The notes under the pieces were generated by a model, which saw only the letters and a list, made by a program, of their open reading frames with translations, was not told the origin of the DNA and made no database searches. Of a stretch of DNA of 64,000 nucleotides, positions 52,329 to 60,886 are shown in pieces. Numbering within the stretch: position 1 is the stretch's first letter; the number at the start of each line of letters is the position of its first letter. The position numbers and the translations under genes were made by a program. The stretch spans positions 186,001-250,000 of the forward strand of contig NZ_JAQTLY010000002.1 in NCBI RefSeq assembly GCF_028714655.1, in the 5' to 3' direction. The stretch is from Sulfurimonas sp. GTDB lineage: Bacteria > Campylobacterota > Campylobacteria > Campylobacterales > Sulfurimonadaceae.

Positions 52329-53397
52329 TAATTTTCCTTTTTGCTATTTCTTCAATCAGAACAGTTGCATAAGAGCCTTTTGGAAGATAAAAATTCAGTT
52401 CATATTGCGCCTCTTCGCTTCTGTATCTTCCGTCTATCTCTTTTGGAAAAACCCAAGCATATCTTCTTGAGCCGTCTTCGTCTATGGTATCGTCAAAATC
52501 TTTTTCAATCTCTCTTGCAATCCCCGAAGCGAGTCTTGTTTTTTTACCGCATAAAAGCCCCGTAACCGAGATATCTTTTTCGTTAAATCTAGTAAAATCG
52601 TTCTCATCTGAGCAAAATTCAAAGAGTCTTCCGTGCGGATAGTGTTCCATTATATCACCGCTTATTAACTTAAAAGGATGTTTTTGCGCTTTCATCTTTA
52701 TTAGTTCGTCTTTTGGCATATTTAAAAGCGGCTCCAGCTCTTTTACATCAAAATTTTGAATAAGAGTGTTTATTTCTAATCGTCTGCTCAACCATAAGTT
52801 AAAAAGATGACTTTGATACGCACTGATTAGAAGCTGTTTTACCTTTGGATTTCGCTCTTTTTTTTCACCCTTTGCTATTTTTTCGCCGTCTATATGGTTG
52901 TTGCCGTCTGTTCCGAAGCGTTGATATCCAAAGTAGTTTGGCATCCCGTAAGCAGCTATATTTTTCAGTGCCTCATCTATCTTTCTACCTGAAGTAGGGT
53001 TTACTTTTTTTAGTTTTATGTAAAACTTATTACCGCTTAAATGCCCTATTCTAATCTTATTGTTATGATAAGTTTTAGATAAAATTTTAACATCTTCATG
53101 TTCAAACTCATCCATTTTTGCTTCATACTTTTTATGCAGCGAGATATACTGTTTCGTCATAGCATGCTTGTCTTTCAGTCCTGCGTAACCTATCTCTTTG
53201 TTTTTAATCCCCAAATATTTGGCAATCATCGAAACAAGTTCAAGAGTAGAGATTCCTTTTTTTCTAACACATAAAACAAGGTGTTCACCCTCCCCGCAAA
53301 ACTCATAAAGAGGCACCTCTTCGACTACGAAATCTCTTGGAGTCTGTTTAAAATGAAAATCTATACTTGAGTGAGAGAGCGAATAAAATCTATCCAT
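52321..53397 (-). CDS. truD: tRNA pseudouridine(13) synthase
   Basis: Converts U13 of tRNA-Glu to pseudouridine. The catalytic Asp76 is in GYAGLKDKHAMTKQY, the N-terminal FKQTPRDFVVEEVPLY is typical, and the TruD insertion domain follows GMPNYFGYQRFG. Length 358 is standard. It is coupled to psd by overlap. Between it and the upstream thiL lies the three-hairpin element. Confidence 0.95.
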   Translation of the reverse strand: MDRFYSLSHSSIDFHFKQTPRDFVVEEVPLYEFCGEGEHLVLCVRKKGISTLELVSMIAKYLGIKNKEIGYAGLKDKHAMTKQYISLHKKYEAKMDEFEHEDVKILSKTYHNNKIRIGHLSGNKFYIKLKKVNPTSGRKIDEALKNIAAYGMPNYFGYQRFGTDGNNHIDGEKIAKGEKKERNPKVKQLLISAYQSHLFNLWLSRRLEINTLIQNFDVKELEPLLNMPKDELIKMKAQKHPFKLISGDIMEHYPHGRLFEFCSDENDFTRFNEKDISVTGLLCGKKTRLASGIAREIEKDFDDTIDEDGSRRYAWVFPKEIDGRYRSEEAQYELNFYLPKGSYATVLIEEIAKRKINE

Positions 53398-53439
53398 GTG
53401 AATCCTGTTTATCTTTAATTTTAATAATCCTCTTAATCT

Positions 53440-53537
53440 CCCGCATTTATGCGGGTAGCTTTAGGGGGTTGTAGGGACAAGATTTGTCCCTGCCGCTATA
53501 GATGGGCTTTGCTCATTTATAGCGTATAACATCAGTA
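53440..53537 (+). repeat. Three-hairpin intergenic element, copy 2
   Basis: Hairpins CCCGCAT/ATGCGGG (53440-53446/53449-53455), AGGGACAA/TTGTCCCT (53473-53480/53484-53491) and CTATAGATGGGC/GCTCATTTATAG (53496-53507/53511-53522). They are joined by AGCTTTAGGGGGTTGTAG and end GCGTATAACATCAGTA. Linker and tail match copy 1 at 74-171, while the stems differ but still pair. The tail overlaps the thiL stop. Confidence 0.7.
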
Positions 53538-54353
53538 AAAGTGATGTGCTTTGCACATATTTTTGTAATTTTTTCTTACACACTCTCCGATAATATTTAT
53601 CGGAGTTCTGTTTAACTTAGCTAGTTTTAAAAGAGCTTTTTTGTATCTTCTGTCAAAACCGAAAAGCATTTCATACTCTTCGCCGCTGCAACCGATACTC
53701 TTTGGAATCTTTTTATAAAATCGAAATCCGACTCTATTTGCGGATGAGAGTTTACCCAAATCACTAAAAAGACCGTCTGATATATCCATACCGCAACTTA
53801 AAAAACGAGCGCTCTTTGAGATAAATTTATCTCTTAGCTTTATGTTTACAAACTTGGATTTTTCATGAATCTTGCCTAAGTTCATCAACTTTTTCAGATC
53901 TTTAGCGCTTCTTCCAAGCTCTCCGCTGTAAGCGATCAGATGCCCTCTTTTTAAACCTTTTCTTCTTAAAGGTCTAGTCGTTTTTGAGATAATCGTTACG
54001 GTAATGTCAAGCTTTACATTGGCAATGGTATCCCCGCCGATTATCTCAACCCCGTATGTTGAAGCACTATCTTTAAACCCGTCCGCCAGCTCTTTTGCCT
54101 GAGATTTCGTTATACTACTCGGCATAGCAACGCTTAAAAGCGCATATTTCGGTTTTGCATTCATAGCGATTGCATCCGAGATATTTACCGTCATTGCTTT
54201 TGTTGCTATCTGATAATAACTCATCCATTTGGTTTTAAAATGGATATCTTCAAAAAATGCATCTTTTGAGTAAACCGTGCCGTTTATCAATGCGCCGTCA
54301 TCGCCGATATGACTATTTTTAAACTGCGATATAAAATAATTTTCTAAATTCAA
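53532..54353 (-). CDS. thiL: Thiamine-monophosphate kinase
   Basis: Phosphorylates thiamine monophosphate to the active diphosphate cofactor. Recognised by HIGDDGALI, KDAFFEDIHF, KAMTVNISDAIAMNAKPKYALL, GGDTIAN, YSGELGRSAKDLKKL and CGMDISDGLFSDLGKLS. Length 273 is at the short end of the family (about 270-330), as in other Campylobacterota. No thiamine riboswitch was seen. It is separated from truD by the three-hairpin element. Confidence 0.92.
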   Translation of the reverse strand: MNLENYFISQFKNSHIGDDGALINGTVYSKDAFFEDIHFKTKWMSYYQIATKAMTVNISDAIAMNAKPKYALLSVAMPSSITKSQAKELADGFKDSASTYGVEIIGGDTIANVKLDITVTIISKTTRPLRRKGLKRGHLIAYSGELGRSAKDLKKLMNLGKIHEKSKFVNIKLRDKFISKSARFLSCGMDISDGLFSDLGKLSSANRVGFRFYKKIPKSIGCSGEEYEMLFGFDRRYKKALLKLAKLNRTPINIIGECVRKNYKNMCKAHHFY

Positions 54354-54438
54354 ATAAACTTCTTATAATGCCTTAAGTTATAATTAAAGCTAATATATAT
54401 AAAATAGATGGTTATTATATCATCTATATAGGAAACTT

Positions 54439-55644
54439 TTGATGAAGCACTCAATAAAAAAAATCTTTAGAAATCTCTCTTTTTTTCTTTTAGCACTTGT
54501 TATATTTGCTGGGTTAGCCCTTCTGTCCGTGTTTAATCAATTAAATTCTTATAAAAAAATCGATAATTTAAATAATCAAAAAGAGATTGTCTCCTCTTTA
54601 TCAAATTTATCAAAAGATAATTTAGAGTTAATGTTTATTGAGCTAAACGGTAAAAGCAAACAGCTTCATATTGAAATTGAGAAACTTCGTACTCTTTATG
54701 ATTATAACTTTGCGGAAAAATATATACTATCAAATTCAAAAGAGTATCTATCCGACTTAGACAAACTAAGCTCTCTTGCGACTGCATTTAACAAAGAAGC
54801 TTACAACTACTTCTATTATGAAAAAGATAAAAACGCAACGGCAACAAAAGAGGAGTTGGAAAAAAAATCATCCTCACTTAAAGGACAGATTGATTCTATA
54901 ATATTTAAAGATATAACATACAGCCAGAGGAAGTTTAATATCCATAAAAATGCTACGATTTTAGTGTTTATTATAACTTTGTTCGGTTTTATTTGGTACA
55001 AAAAAAGACTCGATATGATATATAAAGATTTACAATTTCTATTTCATGTAAATCATAAAAAGCACACCATTTTTTCTCAAGAAGTCGGTGCTATCTCGGT
55101 TAGGATGAACAGAAAACCGTTAGTTACGGAAAATCCTATACTGCTTGACCCGGTAACGGGGATAAATAATCTAAAAGGGCTTATGAGTGCTTATATTGAA
55201 AAAAAAGGGATGAAAGAGGATAATTTTACATCCGTAAGCGTACTTGAAATTGATAATTTTTCAAAAACAAATAAAGTATACTCTCAAGAGCTAACGCAAG
55301 CCATACTTAAAAAAATTGCATTTACGATATCTCTACACGAACAGGTCGCCGATGTTATTGCTCGAACCGATTATAATCAATTTACTATTATCCTATCAAG
55401 ACCGAAAAAAGAGGACTCATTTAAAGAGATGGAAAATATCCGCAAAAGTATCTCCGAGTTAAAACTCAGTTCGGCAGAGCTTGGGGAAATCAACATAACG
55501 GTAAGCGGCGGGTATGTCATAAAGCCGAACAATATCTCGCTGGAAGAGTCAATCAGACAAGCTAAAAAAGTTCTGCTTCATGCTCAAAACAGCGGTAAAA
55601 ACAAAATTTCCCAAATAAAAGATTTAGCTCACTCCGAATTATAA
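54439..55644 (+). CDS. Membrane protein with degenerate GGDEF domain
   Basis: Two membrane helices (about 12-32 and 173-190) flank a helical, probably periplasmic domain of about 140 residues, followed by a GGDEF-fold domain (about 235-390). The catalytic block GGDEF is replaced by TDYNQF (in IARTDYNQFTIIL), and LDPVTGINNLKGL replaces the usual LTGLxNR. Diguanylate cyclase activity is therefore unlikely; it may bind GTP or c-di-GMP or act through protein contacts. The distal half still shows VSGGYVIKP and LEESIRQAKKVLLHAQNSGKNKI, as in active domains. It is followed by a strong terminator. Confidence 0.85.
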   Translation: MMKHSIKKIFRNLSFFLLALVIFAGLALLSVFNQLNSYKKIDNLNNQKEIVSSLSNLSKDNLELMFIELNGKSKQLHIEIEKLRTLYDYNFAEKYILSNSKEYLSDLDKLSSLATAFNKEAYNYFYYEKDKNATATKEELEKKSSSLKGQIDSIIFKDITYSQRKFNIHKNATILVFIITLFGFIWYKKRLDMIYKDLQFLFHVNHKKHTIFSQEVGAISVRMNRKPLVTENPILLDPVTGINNLKGLMSAYIEKKGMKEDNFTSVSVLEIDNFSKTNKVYSQELTQAILKKIAFTISLHEQVADVIARTDYNQFTIILSRPKKEDSFKEMENIRKSISELKLSSAELGEINITVSGGYVIKPNNISLEESIRQAKKVLLHAQNSGKNKISQIKDLAHSEL

Positions 55645-55648
55645 ATAT

Positions 55649-55672
55649 CGCCTCTAAAGCACTTTAGAGGCG
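55649..55672 (+). terminator. Strong hairpin terminator after the GGDEF gene
   Basis: CGCCTCTAAAG (55649-55659) and CTTTAGAGGCG (55662-55672) form a perfect 11-bp stem 5 bases after the stop codon. The T-tract is weak, but stem strength favours termination. Confidence 0.7.
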
Positions 55673-55775
55673 TTAATGTGTAAATTCTACACTGCTAATT
55701 ATCTGCAAATGAGTGAATACGGAACACTCTTTACATTTATAACAACTTTTTATCATTCACAAAGGCTAAAAATTG

Positions 55776-55781
55776 TAAAAT
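55776..55781 (+). promoter_or_regulatory. -10 box for sdhA
   Basis: AATTGTAAAATCC, 37 bases before the sdhA ATG, with a GGAAAG ribosome site. It should drive the sdhABE operon. Confidence 0.45.
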
Positions 55782-55817
55782 CCCCCATATTTTATTCTTA
55801 AAAACAAAGGAAAGCTA

Positions 55818-57530
55818 ATGGGTATTCCTATTTATACTTACGATGCCATTGTTGTCGGTGCCGGTTTAGCCGGTTGTGCCGCTGCAAGAGAGTTACAAAT
55901 TGCAGGGAAAAAAGTTGCGGTTATTACGAAACTTCATCCGCTTAGAAGTCACTCAGGAGCTGCACAAGGCGGCGTAAATGCTGCTTTTAGCGACAAAGAC
56001 AGCGTAGAGCTGCATGAGTTTGATACGGTAAAAGGAAGTGACTATTTAGCTGATCAGGATGCTGTCGAGTTTATGTGTAAAAATGCACCTGAGACTATTC
56101 GCTGGGCTGAGAGAATGGGCGCGGCATTTAGCAGAACGGCAGACGGCAAAATCGCTCAAAGACCTTTTGGCGGACAGTCATCTCCAAGAGCATGTTATGC
56201 AAAAGACAGAACCGGTTTAACGCTTCTTCAAACCATATATGAGCAGGCTTTTCGCGTAGGTGTAAAATTTTGGGATGAGTGGTATGTTGCGGATCTTATC
56301 TACAAAGAGGGCAAAGTTTCAGGCGTAGTAGCATTTAATATTAGAGATATGCAAGTAGCGATTTTCAACGCAAAATCGGTAATGTTTGCAACCGGCGGAT
56401 ATGCAAGAAGCTATAAAATCAACTCAAATGCTCATGCAAATACGGGTGACGGTCTCTCAATCGTTGCAAGACACGGTCTTCCGCTTGAAGATATGGAGTT
56501 TGTTCAGTTCCACCCGTCAGGTCTCTCAGGAAACGGCGTTTTAATCTCTGAAGCAGCAAGAGGAGAAGGCGGACGCCTTTTTAACTCTCTTGGCGAGAGA
56601 TTTATGGAGAAGTATGCTCCAAATGCAATGGAACTAGCTTCAAGAGATGTCGTAAGCCGTGCGATTTTAAATGAAATCAGAGAAGGTCGCGGAGTCGGAC
56701 CTAGAAAAGATGCGGTTTTCATTGATGTAACGCATTTAGGAAAAGATTTGATTATGGAGAGATTGCCTGAACTTCGTGATTTGGCTATCACTTTCTTGGG
56801 GCTTGATATGATTAAAGAGCCGATTCTTATCTCTGCAACTGCACACTATTCAATGGGCGGAATTCCTGTAAATATCGCAGGAAATGTCCGTAAAAACAAT
56901 ACCGAGTTTGTAGAAGGTTTTTATGCCGCAGGCGAGTGTTCTTGTGTTTCAGTTCACGGAGCGAACCGCTTAGGTGCAAACTCTGTTCTTGAAGCGCTTC
57001 TTTTTGGTCGCTTTGTCGGTAAAACAATGGTAGCAGAGATAGACAACATCCCTCTTCGTCCTGCAACTGCAGATGATGCACAAAGAGCTTTAGCCGAGAT
57101 AAATTTTGTACTAAATAACAACGGTGCGGAGACAATTACAAATCTAAGAGAAGAACTGCAACAGTGTATGACTGCCAATGCAGGTGCTTTTAGAACAAAA
57201 GAGACTTTAGAGCTTGCAGTTAGCAAAATCAAAGAACTTAGAGAAAAATTTAAAAATATCCGCATAAAAGACAAATCAAAAGTGTTCAACACGGAGATGC
57301 AAGAGGCTATCGAGTTTGGACATATGATTGACTACTCTGCATTTATAGTTGAGAGTGCGATTGCAAGAAATGAGAGCCGCGGGGCGCACTATAGAGAAGA
57401 TTTTACCGTTCGCGATGATGAAAACTTTCTAAAACACACTATGGCGTATATGGATAAAGAGGGCAATATTTCGCTTGACTACATGGATGTCGTACTCGGC
57501 AAACATGAACTAAAAGCTAGAAATTACTAA
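55818..57530 (+). CDS. sdhA: Succinate dehydrogenase/fumarate reductase flavoprotein subunit
   Basis: Catalytic FAD subunit, 570 residues. TYDAIVVGAGLAGCAAARELQ binds FAD, and the His of RSHSGAAQGGVNAAF is the usual covalent FAD site. QFHPSGLSGNGVLISEAARGEGG and SVHGANRLGANSVLEALLFG form the active site. It starts without a twin-arginine or other signal peptide, so it acts in the cytosol, unlike the periplasmic MfrA of Wolinella and Campylobacter. The operon sdhABE with a CCG-type third subunit defines a type-E complex using the quinone pool. Reaction direction cannot be read from the sequence. Confidence 0.95.
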   Translation: MGIPIYTYDAIVVGAGLAGCAAARELQIAGKKVAVITKLHPLRSHSGAAQGGVNAAFSDKDSVELHEFDTVKGSDYLADQDAVEFMCKNAPETIRWAERMGAAFSRTADGKIAQRPFGGQSSPRACYAKDRTGLTLLQTIYEQAFRVGVKFWDEWYVADLIYKEGKVSGVVAFNIRDMQVAIFNAKSVMFATGGYARSYKINSNAHANTGDGLSIVARHGLPLEDMEFVQFHPSGLSGNGVLISEAARGEGGRLFNSLGERFMEKYAPNAMELASRDVVSRAILNEIREGRGVGPRKDAVFIDVTHLGKDLIMERLPELRDLAITFLGLDMIKEPILISATAHYSMGGIPVNIAGNVRKNNTEFVEGFYAAGECSCVSVHGANRLGANSVLEALLFGRFVGKTMVAEIDNIPLRPATADDAQRALAEINFVLNNNGAETITNLREELQQCMTANAGAFRTKETLELAVSKIKELREKFKNIRIKDKSKVFNTEMQEAIEFGHMIDYSAFIVESAIARNESRGAHYREDFTVRDDENFLKHTMAYMDKEGNISLDYMDVVLGKHELKARNY

Positions 57531-57539
57531 GGAGAATTT

Positions 57540-58517
57540 ATGAGTACAAATAGTATCACTACACAAAAAGTAAACTTCAAAGTATTTCGCTTCAATGCAG
57601 ATGAGGATTATCTTCCGTACTACGAAAACTACACTATGGATATTACTTCCGAAGAGGTTGTTTTAGATGTTTTAAACAGAATAAAATGGGATCACGACGG
57701 TAGTTTTTCATATAGAAGAAGCTGCCGTCACGGTATATGCGGAGCTTGTGCCATTAAAGTAAACGGCAGAAGCACTCTTGCGTGTAAAGAGAGTATGACG
57801 ACTATGATAGAGTATTTCGGAAACGAGATAACGCTAGAGCCGCTAAGTACAAAAAGAGCCGTAAAAGATATGATAATCGATAAAGCAGACTTTTGGGATA
57901 AGCATGCAAGCGTTACTCCATACCTTGTTGCAGATATTGACGAATGTCCGTCTTGTGAAAATCTCGTATCTCCTCATGATGCCGAAGAGCTAAATGAAGC
58001 CGACTTATGTATCCAGTGCGGCGCATGTCACTATGCATGTCCGGCAGTTGAGATAAACAGCGATTTCTTCGGTCCTGCTGCATTTGTTGCGGCATATCGT
58101 TTTGAGTCTGATGTTCGTGACAGTGACGCCGAGAGACTTATAAATGTAAATGAAGAGAGACAAGGCGTTTGGGACTGTGTTAAATGTTACGAGTGTGCGG
58201 AAGTGTGTCCAAAAGATATAAATCCAATAGATAAAATCACAAAACTTCATCAAATGGCATTTAAAAGAGGGGTTGCAAAAAACAATGTTGCAACTCGCCA
58301 TGCGGTCGGTTTCCTGCACTCAATCAAAAAACACGGTATGCTTGATGAGGGCGGCTTAGTGCTATATTCTGAGGGTGTACACATCGTTAAACATATTCCT
58401 GTGGCTCTTGCTATGTTTAAAAAAGGCAAAATCGTCCTTCCTTGGAATATGCCAAAATCCGATAAACTTGATGAGATTCAAAAACTTATCAAATCATCAT
58501 CAACAGTAAAGTTCTAG
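57540..58517 (+). CDS. sdhB: Succinate dehydrogenase/fumarate reductase iron-sulfur subunit
   Basis: Electron-transfer subunit. The 2Fe-2S motif is CRHGICGACAIKVNGRSTLAC. The two cubane-type cluster motifs are CIQCGACHYACP and CVKCYECAEVCPKDINP. The second set has the full CxxCxxC...CP pattern with an extra Cys (CVKCYEC), as in type-E or thiol:fumarate-like enzymes. At 325 residues it is longer than classical SdhB (about 240), with an added C-terminal tail of about 70 residues. An AAGGAGAA ribosome site precedes the ATG, 9 bases after sdhA. Confidence 0.95.
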   Translation: MSTNSITTQKVNFKVFRFNADEDYLPYYENYTMDITSEEVVLDVLNRIKWDHDGSFSYRRSCRHGICGACAIKVNGRSTLACKESMTTMIEYFGNEITLEPLSTKRAVKDMIIDKADFWDKHASVTPYLVADIDECPSCENLVSPHDAEELNEADLCIQCGACHYACPAVEINSDFFGPAAFVAAYRFESDVRDSDAERLINVNEERQGVWDCVKCYECAEVCPKDINPIDKITKLHQMAFKRGVAKNNVATRHAVGFLHSIKKHGMLDEGGLVLYSEGVHIVKHIPVALAMFKKGKIVLPWNMPKSDKLDEIQKLIKSSSTVKF

Positions 58518-58529
58518 GAGAAAAGTTAA

Positions 58530-59411
58530 ATGAAAAAATTAAAATACGCACTTTTTACGGGATGTACTGCAAAACAGAGTACTCCGGAACAGATGATGTC
58601 AACTATGGCAGTAGCTAGAAAATTAAATATCGAGATGATAGAGCTTACCGAAGCTTCATGCTGTGGAGCCTCTCACTTGCAAGATTACGATGACTTTTTA
58701 TCGCTTGTACTAAACGCTAGAAATATCGCTTATGCAGAAAAACATGGTTTGACAATGGTAACAATATGCAATACTTGTCAGCTAAATACCGCTATGACGA
58801 AACATAGACTAGATAACAATGCAGAGCTAAAAGCAAAAGTAAACGAAAAGCTTGCAGAAATAGGTCTTGAGTATAAAGGTACTTCAAATGTTATCCATTT
58901 CTTATATGCCATCATTGATGATTTCGGCTTAGATAAAATCAAAGAGATGGTTGTAAAACCTCTAAGCCAGTTCAACATCGCTCCATTTTACGGCTGCCAC
59001 AACATCCGCCCATCAGAGCTTCATGACGAGTCTCATAAACAAAAAGAGAACCCATACAACCCTACTTCACTAGATGACCTTATCATCGCATGCGGTGGAA
59101 AAAATGTTGACTATGAAGAGAAAAACAAATGCTGCGGCTTCCATGTCGAACTTCAAGCACCTCACACTGCAGCAGTTTTAACCGGAACTGCAATTGCCGG
59201 AGCAACCGACCAAAATGCCGACATGATGGTAACGCCATGTCCTCTTTGTCATCTTAAACTAGATACTCAAACAAAAAGTGCTTCAGAGGCAATAGGAAGA
59301 GAAGTCTCACTCCCAGTTCTTCATATGCAGCAAATGGTAGGTCTTGCACTCGGATGTACTCCTGCAGAACTTGGACTAAAGCACCATGTTACTGAGGTTA
59401 ATTTTATTTAA
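58530..59411 (+). CDS. sdhE: CCG-domain subunit of type-E succinate dehydrogenase (SdhE/MfrE-like)
   Basis: Replaces the haem-containing membrane anchor in type-E complexes, and binds iron-sulfur and possibly quinone. Two CCG modules are visible, each with C, CC and CxxC: TGCTAK, SCCGAS, CNTC in the first half, and YGCHN, KCCGFH, CPLC in the second. This is the HdrB-like fold also seen in heterodisulfide reductase. Length 293. There is no membrane helix, so attachment would be by amphipathic helices. It is 12 bases after sdhB. Confidence 0.93.
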   Translation: MKKLKYALFTGCTAKQSTPEQMMSTMAVARKLNIEMIELTEASCCGASHLQDYDDFLSLVLNARNIAYAEKHGLTMVTICNTCQLNTAMTKHRLDNNAELKAKVNEKLAEIGLEYKGTSNVIHFLYAIIDDFGLDKIKEMVVKPLSQFNIAPFYGCHNIRPSELHDESHKQKENPYNPTSLDDLIIACGGKNVDYEEKNKCCGFHVELQAPHTAAVLTGTAIAGATDQNADMMVTPCPLCHLKLDTQTKSASEAIGREVSLPVLHMQQMVGLALGCTPAELGLKHHVTEVNFI

Positions 59412-59423
59412 GCTATGATATGA

Positions 59424-59456
59424 GTATGCATTCCACCTCGGGAGAGGTGGAACGAG
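59424..59456 (+). repeat. REP palindrome linked to the RAYT, copy A
   Basis: GTATGCA, then TTCCACCTC-GGGA-GAGGTGGAA (59431-59452) and CGAG. The 9-bp stem is perfect with a GGGA loop. Copies recur on both sides of the transposase gene in the same or opposite orientation. Confidence 0.9.
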
Positions 59457-59459
59457 AAA

Positions 59460-59723
59460 ATGAATGATTATATGTCTATGCATGGTATTGACCTAAATGC
59501 GAAGTATTTTAAAAAATACTGCAAAATTTTATCAAGCAAATATAAATCTATCGTCGTTCCTAATCAAAATGCTTATAATGAATTTGAGTCTCGTAAAGCT
59601 AAAATACAAGATTTGAAAGATAAAGATTATCCAGAATGGAAAAAAAATCATACTAAACAAGAAGTATTTGATTTGCTAAAACCTATTTTAGCTGATGACA
59701 TCAATCAGACAAATGATAATTAA
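59460..59723 (+). CDS. Hypothetical small protein next to the RAYT
   Basis: Not recognised. The 87-residue, highly charged protein (KIQDLKDKDYPEWKKNHTKQE) has no membrane segment and seems helical in its second half. It starts 3 bases after a REP palindrome, without a convincing ribosome site, and ends just before the next palindromes. It may be a passenger gene of the element or a remnant. If not real, 59412-59921 holds only REP-type repeats. Confidence 0.4.
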   Translation: MNDYMSMHGIDLNAKYFKKYCKILSSKYKSIVVPNQNAYNEFESRKAKIQDLKDKDYPEWKKNHTKQEVFDLLKPILADDINQTNDN

Positions 59724-59730
59724 TCTACTT

Positions 59731-59918
59731 GTTCCTCGTTCCACCTTTCCTGAGACTGCTTCCTCGTTCCACCTCTCCCGAGGTGGAATGCATATATACG
59801 CTTCATATAACACATTAAGCCAAACCAAACTACAATACTTCCTCGTTCCACCTCTCCCGAGGTGGAATGCATATATACGCTTCATATAACACATTAAGCC
59901 AAACCAAACTACAATACT
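59731..59918 (-). repeat. REP palindromes in a 79-bp tandem duplication upstream of the RAYT
   Basis: A degenerate palindrome (59731-59757) is followed by two nearly identical 79-bp units (59759-59837 and 59838-59918). Each contains CCTCGTTCCACCTCTCCCG and its pairing arm AGGTGGAATGC, plus an AT-rich spacer with CATATAACACATTAAGCC. The units end 3 bases before the transposase ATG, so they make up its 5' region and possibly promoter. Confidence 0.9.
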
Positions 59919-59921
59919 CTC

Positions 59922-60455
59922 ATGGGAAGAAGCAGATATAAAATATACGAAACGACGCATCCGCATTTTGTGACATGTACCGTACTTCATTGGTTGCCGC
60001 TTTTTACAAGACAAGAGAGCGTTGCAATCATTATAGAGTGCCTAAAATATTTACAAGAAAAAGACAATCTGAAACTTTATGCCTATGTTATTTTGGAAAA
60101 TCATTTGCATATGGTTCTCTCAAGTGACGACCTACATAAAACTATGCAATCTTTCAAGCAATACACTGCAAAAAAACTTCTTGAACTTCTCAAAAAAGAG
60201 AATGTAACAACTATTTTAGACCAACTTGCCTTTTATAAAAAAGCACACCATAAAGAAAAAAGTTATCAGGTTTGGGAAGAAGGATATCATCCTAAACTCA
60301 TCCAAGATGAGATAATGATGAAAATAAAAGTAGATTACATCCACAACAATCCTGTAAAAAGAGGCTATGTGGATGAAGCTGTTCATTGGAGATACAGTAG
60401 TGCTAGGGATTATAGCGGTATGGTTGGGTTGGTGGATATTGAGAGGTTGTGGTGA
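59922..60455 (+). CDS. REP-associated tyrosine transposase (RAYT, Y1/TnpA-REP family)
   Basis: A single-strand-specific HUH endonuclease related to IS200/IS605 TnpA. The 177-residue protein opens MGRSRYKIYETTHPHFVTCTV, has the HUH motif NHLHMV (H61, H63) and the catalytic-Tyr helix VDYIHNNPVKRGYV (Y139), ending HWRYSSARDYSG. RAYTs are usually single-copy domesticated proteins that recognise adjacent REP hairpins. Here perfect or near-perfect REPs sit just upstream and downstream. All catalytic residues are present, so it appears active. Confidence 0.93.
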   Translation: MGRSRYKIYETTHPHFVTCTVLHWLPLFTRQESVAIIIECLKYLQEKDNLKLYAYVILENHLHMVLSSDDLHKTMQSFKQYTAKKLLELLKKENVTTILDQLAFYKKAHHKEKSYQVWEEGYHPKLIQDEIMMKIKVDYIHNNPVKRGYVDEAVHWRYSSARDYSGMVGLVDIERLW

Positions 60456-60460
60456 TGGAA

Positions 60461-60591
60461 AATTTTAGATTAGAGTATGCATTCCTCCTCGGGAGAGGTG
60501 GAACGAGGAGAGTATGTATTCCACCTCAGGAGAGATGTAAATTTTAGATTAGAGTATGCATTCCACCTCAGGAGAGGTGGAACGAGGAAAT
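60461..60591 (+). repeat. REP palindromes downstream of the RAYT, repeated at 79-bp spacing
   Basis: AATTTTAGATTAGAGTATGC occurs at 60461 and again at 60540 (79 bases apart). Each is followed by a TTCCNCCTC...GAGGTGGAA palindrome (60482-60503 and near 60561-60582), with a degenerate one between at about 60508-60538. Orientation is opposite to the upstream set. The last ends just before the toxin gene stop. Confidence 0.9.
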
Positions 60592-60595
60592 ATAG

Positions 60596-60886
60596 CTATT
60601 TATAAATATCTCCTCTAAAACCTATATCTTCAATAATTGCTTCAATGATAATCTCATCATTCACAACTTGTACAATGATTCTTATATTGCCTTTTCTGAT
60701 TCTATAATAATTTTTGTTATATCCTTGAAGTGACTTATAATCAATATTTTGCTCGATATTATAAAACCTACTTTTGACAAATTTTATTATCAGCTCGTCA
60801 ATTTCACTTTCACAAATAGTATCTTTGTGTTTATCTAAAAATTTTTTAGATTTTTTCAGATAGGTAAGTTTGAGTTCTTTTTTCAT
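60596..60886 (-). CDS. RelE/ParE-family toxin
   Basis: A 96-residue basic protein with the RelE/ParE pattern: LTYLKKSKKFLDKH at the N-terminus, a helical linker, then YRIRKGNIRIIVQVVNDEIIIEAIIEDIGFRGDIYK, the central beta sheet that in RelE-type toxins cuts mRNA on the ribosome. The Arg-rich RIRKGNIRI strand is typical. Its ATG directly abuts the antitoxin TAG, so the two are coupled. Target (ribosome or gyrase) is not decided by sequence. Confidence 0.85.
   Translation of the reverse strand: MKKELKLTYLKKSKKFLDKHKDTICESEIDELIIKFVKSRFYNIEQNIDYKSLQGYNKNYYRIRKGNIRIIVQVVNDEIIIEAIIEDIGFRGDIYK

Noticed and set aside
59424-60591. REP palindromes as a CRISPR array
   Set aside because: Copies occur in both orientations around a RAYT gene with no regular spacers.
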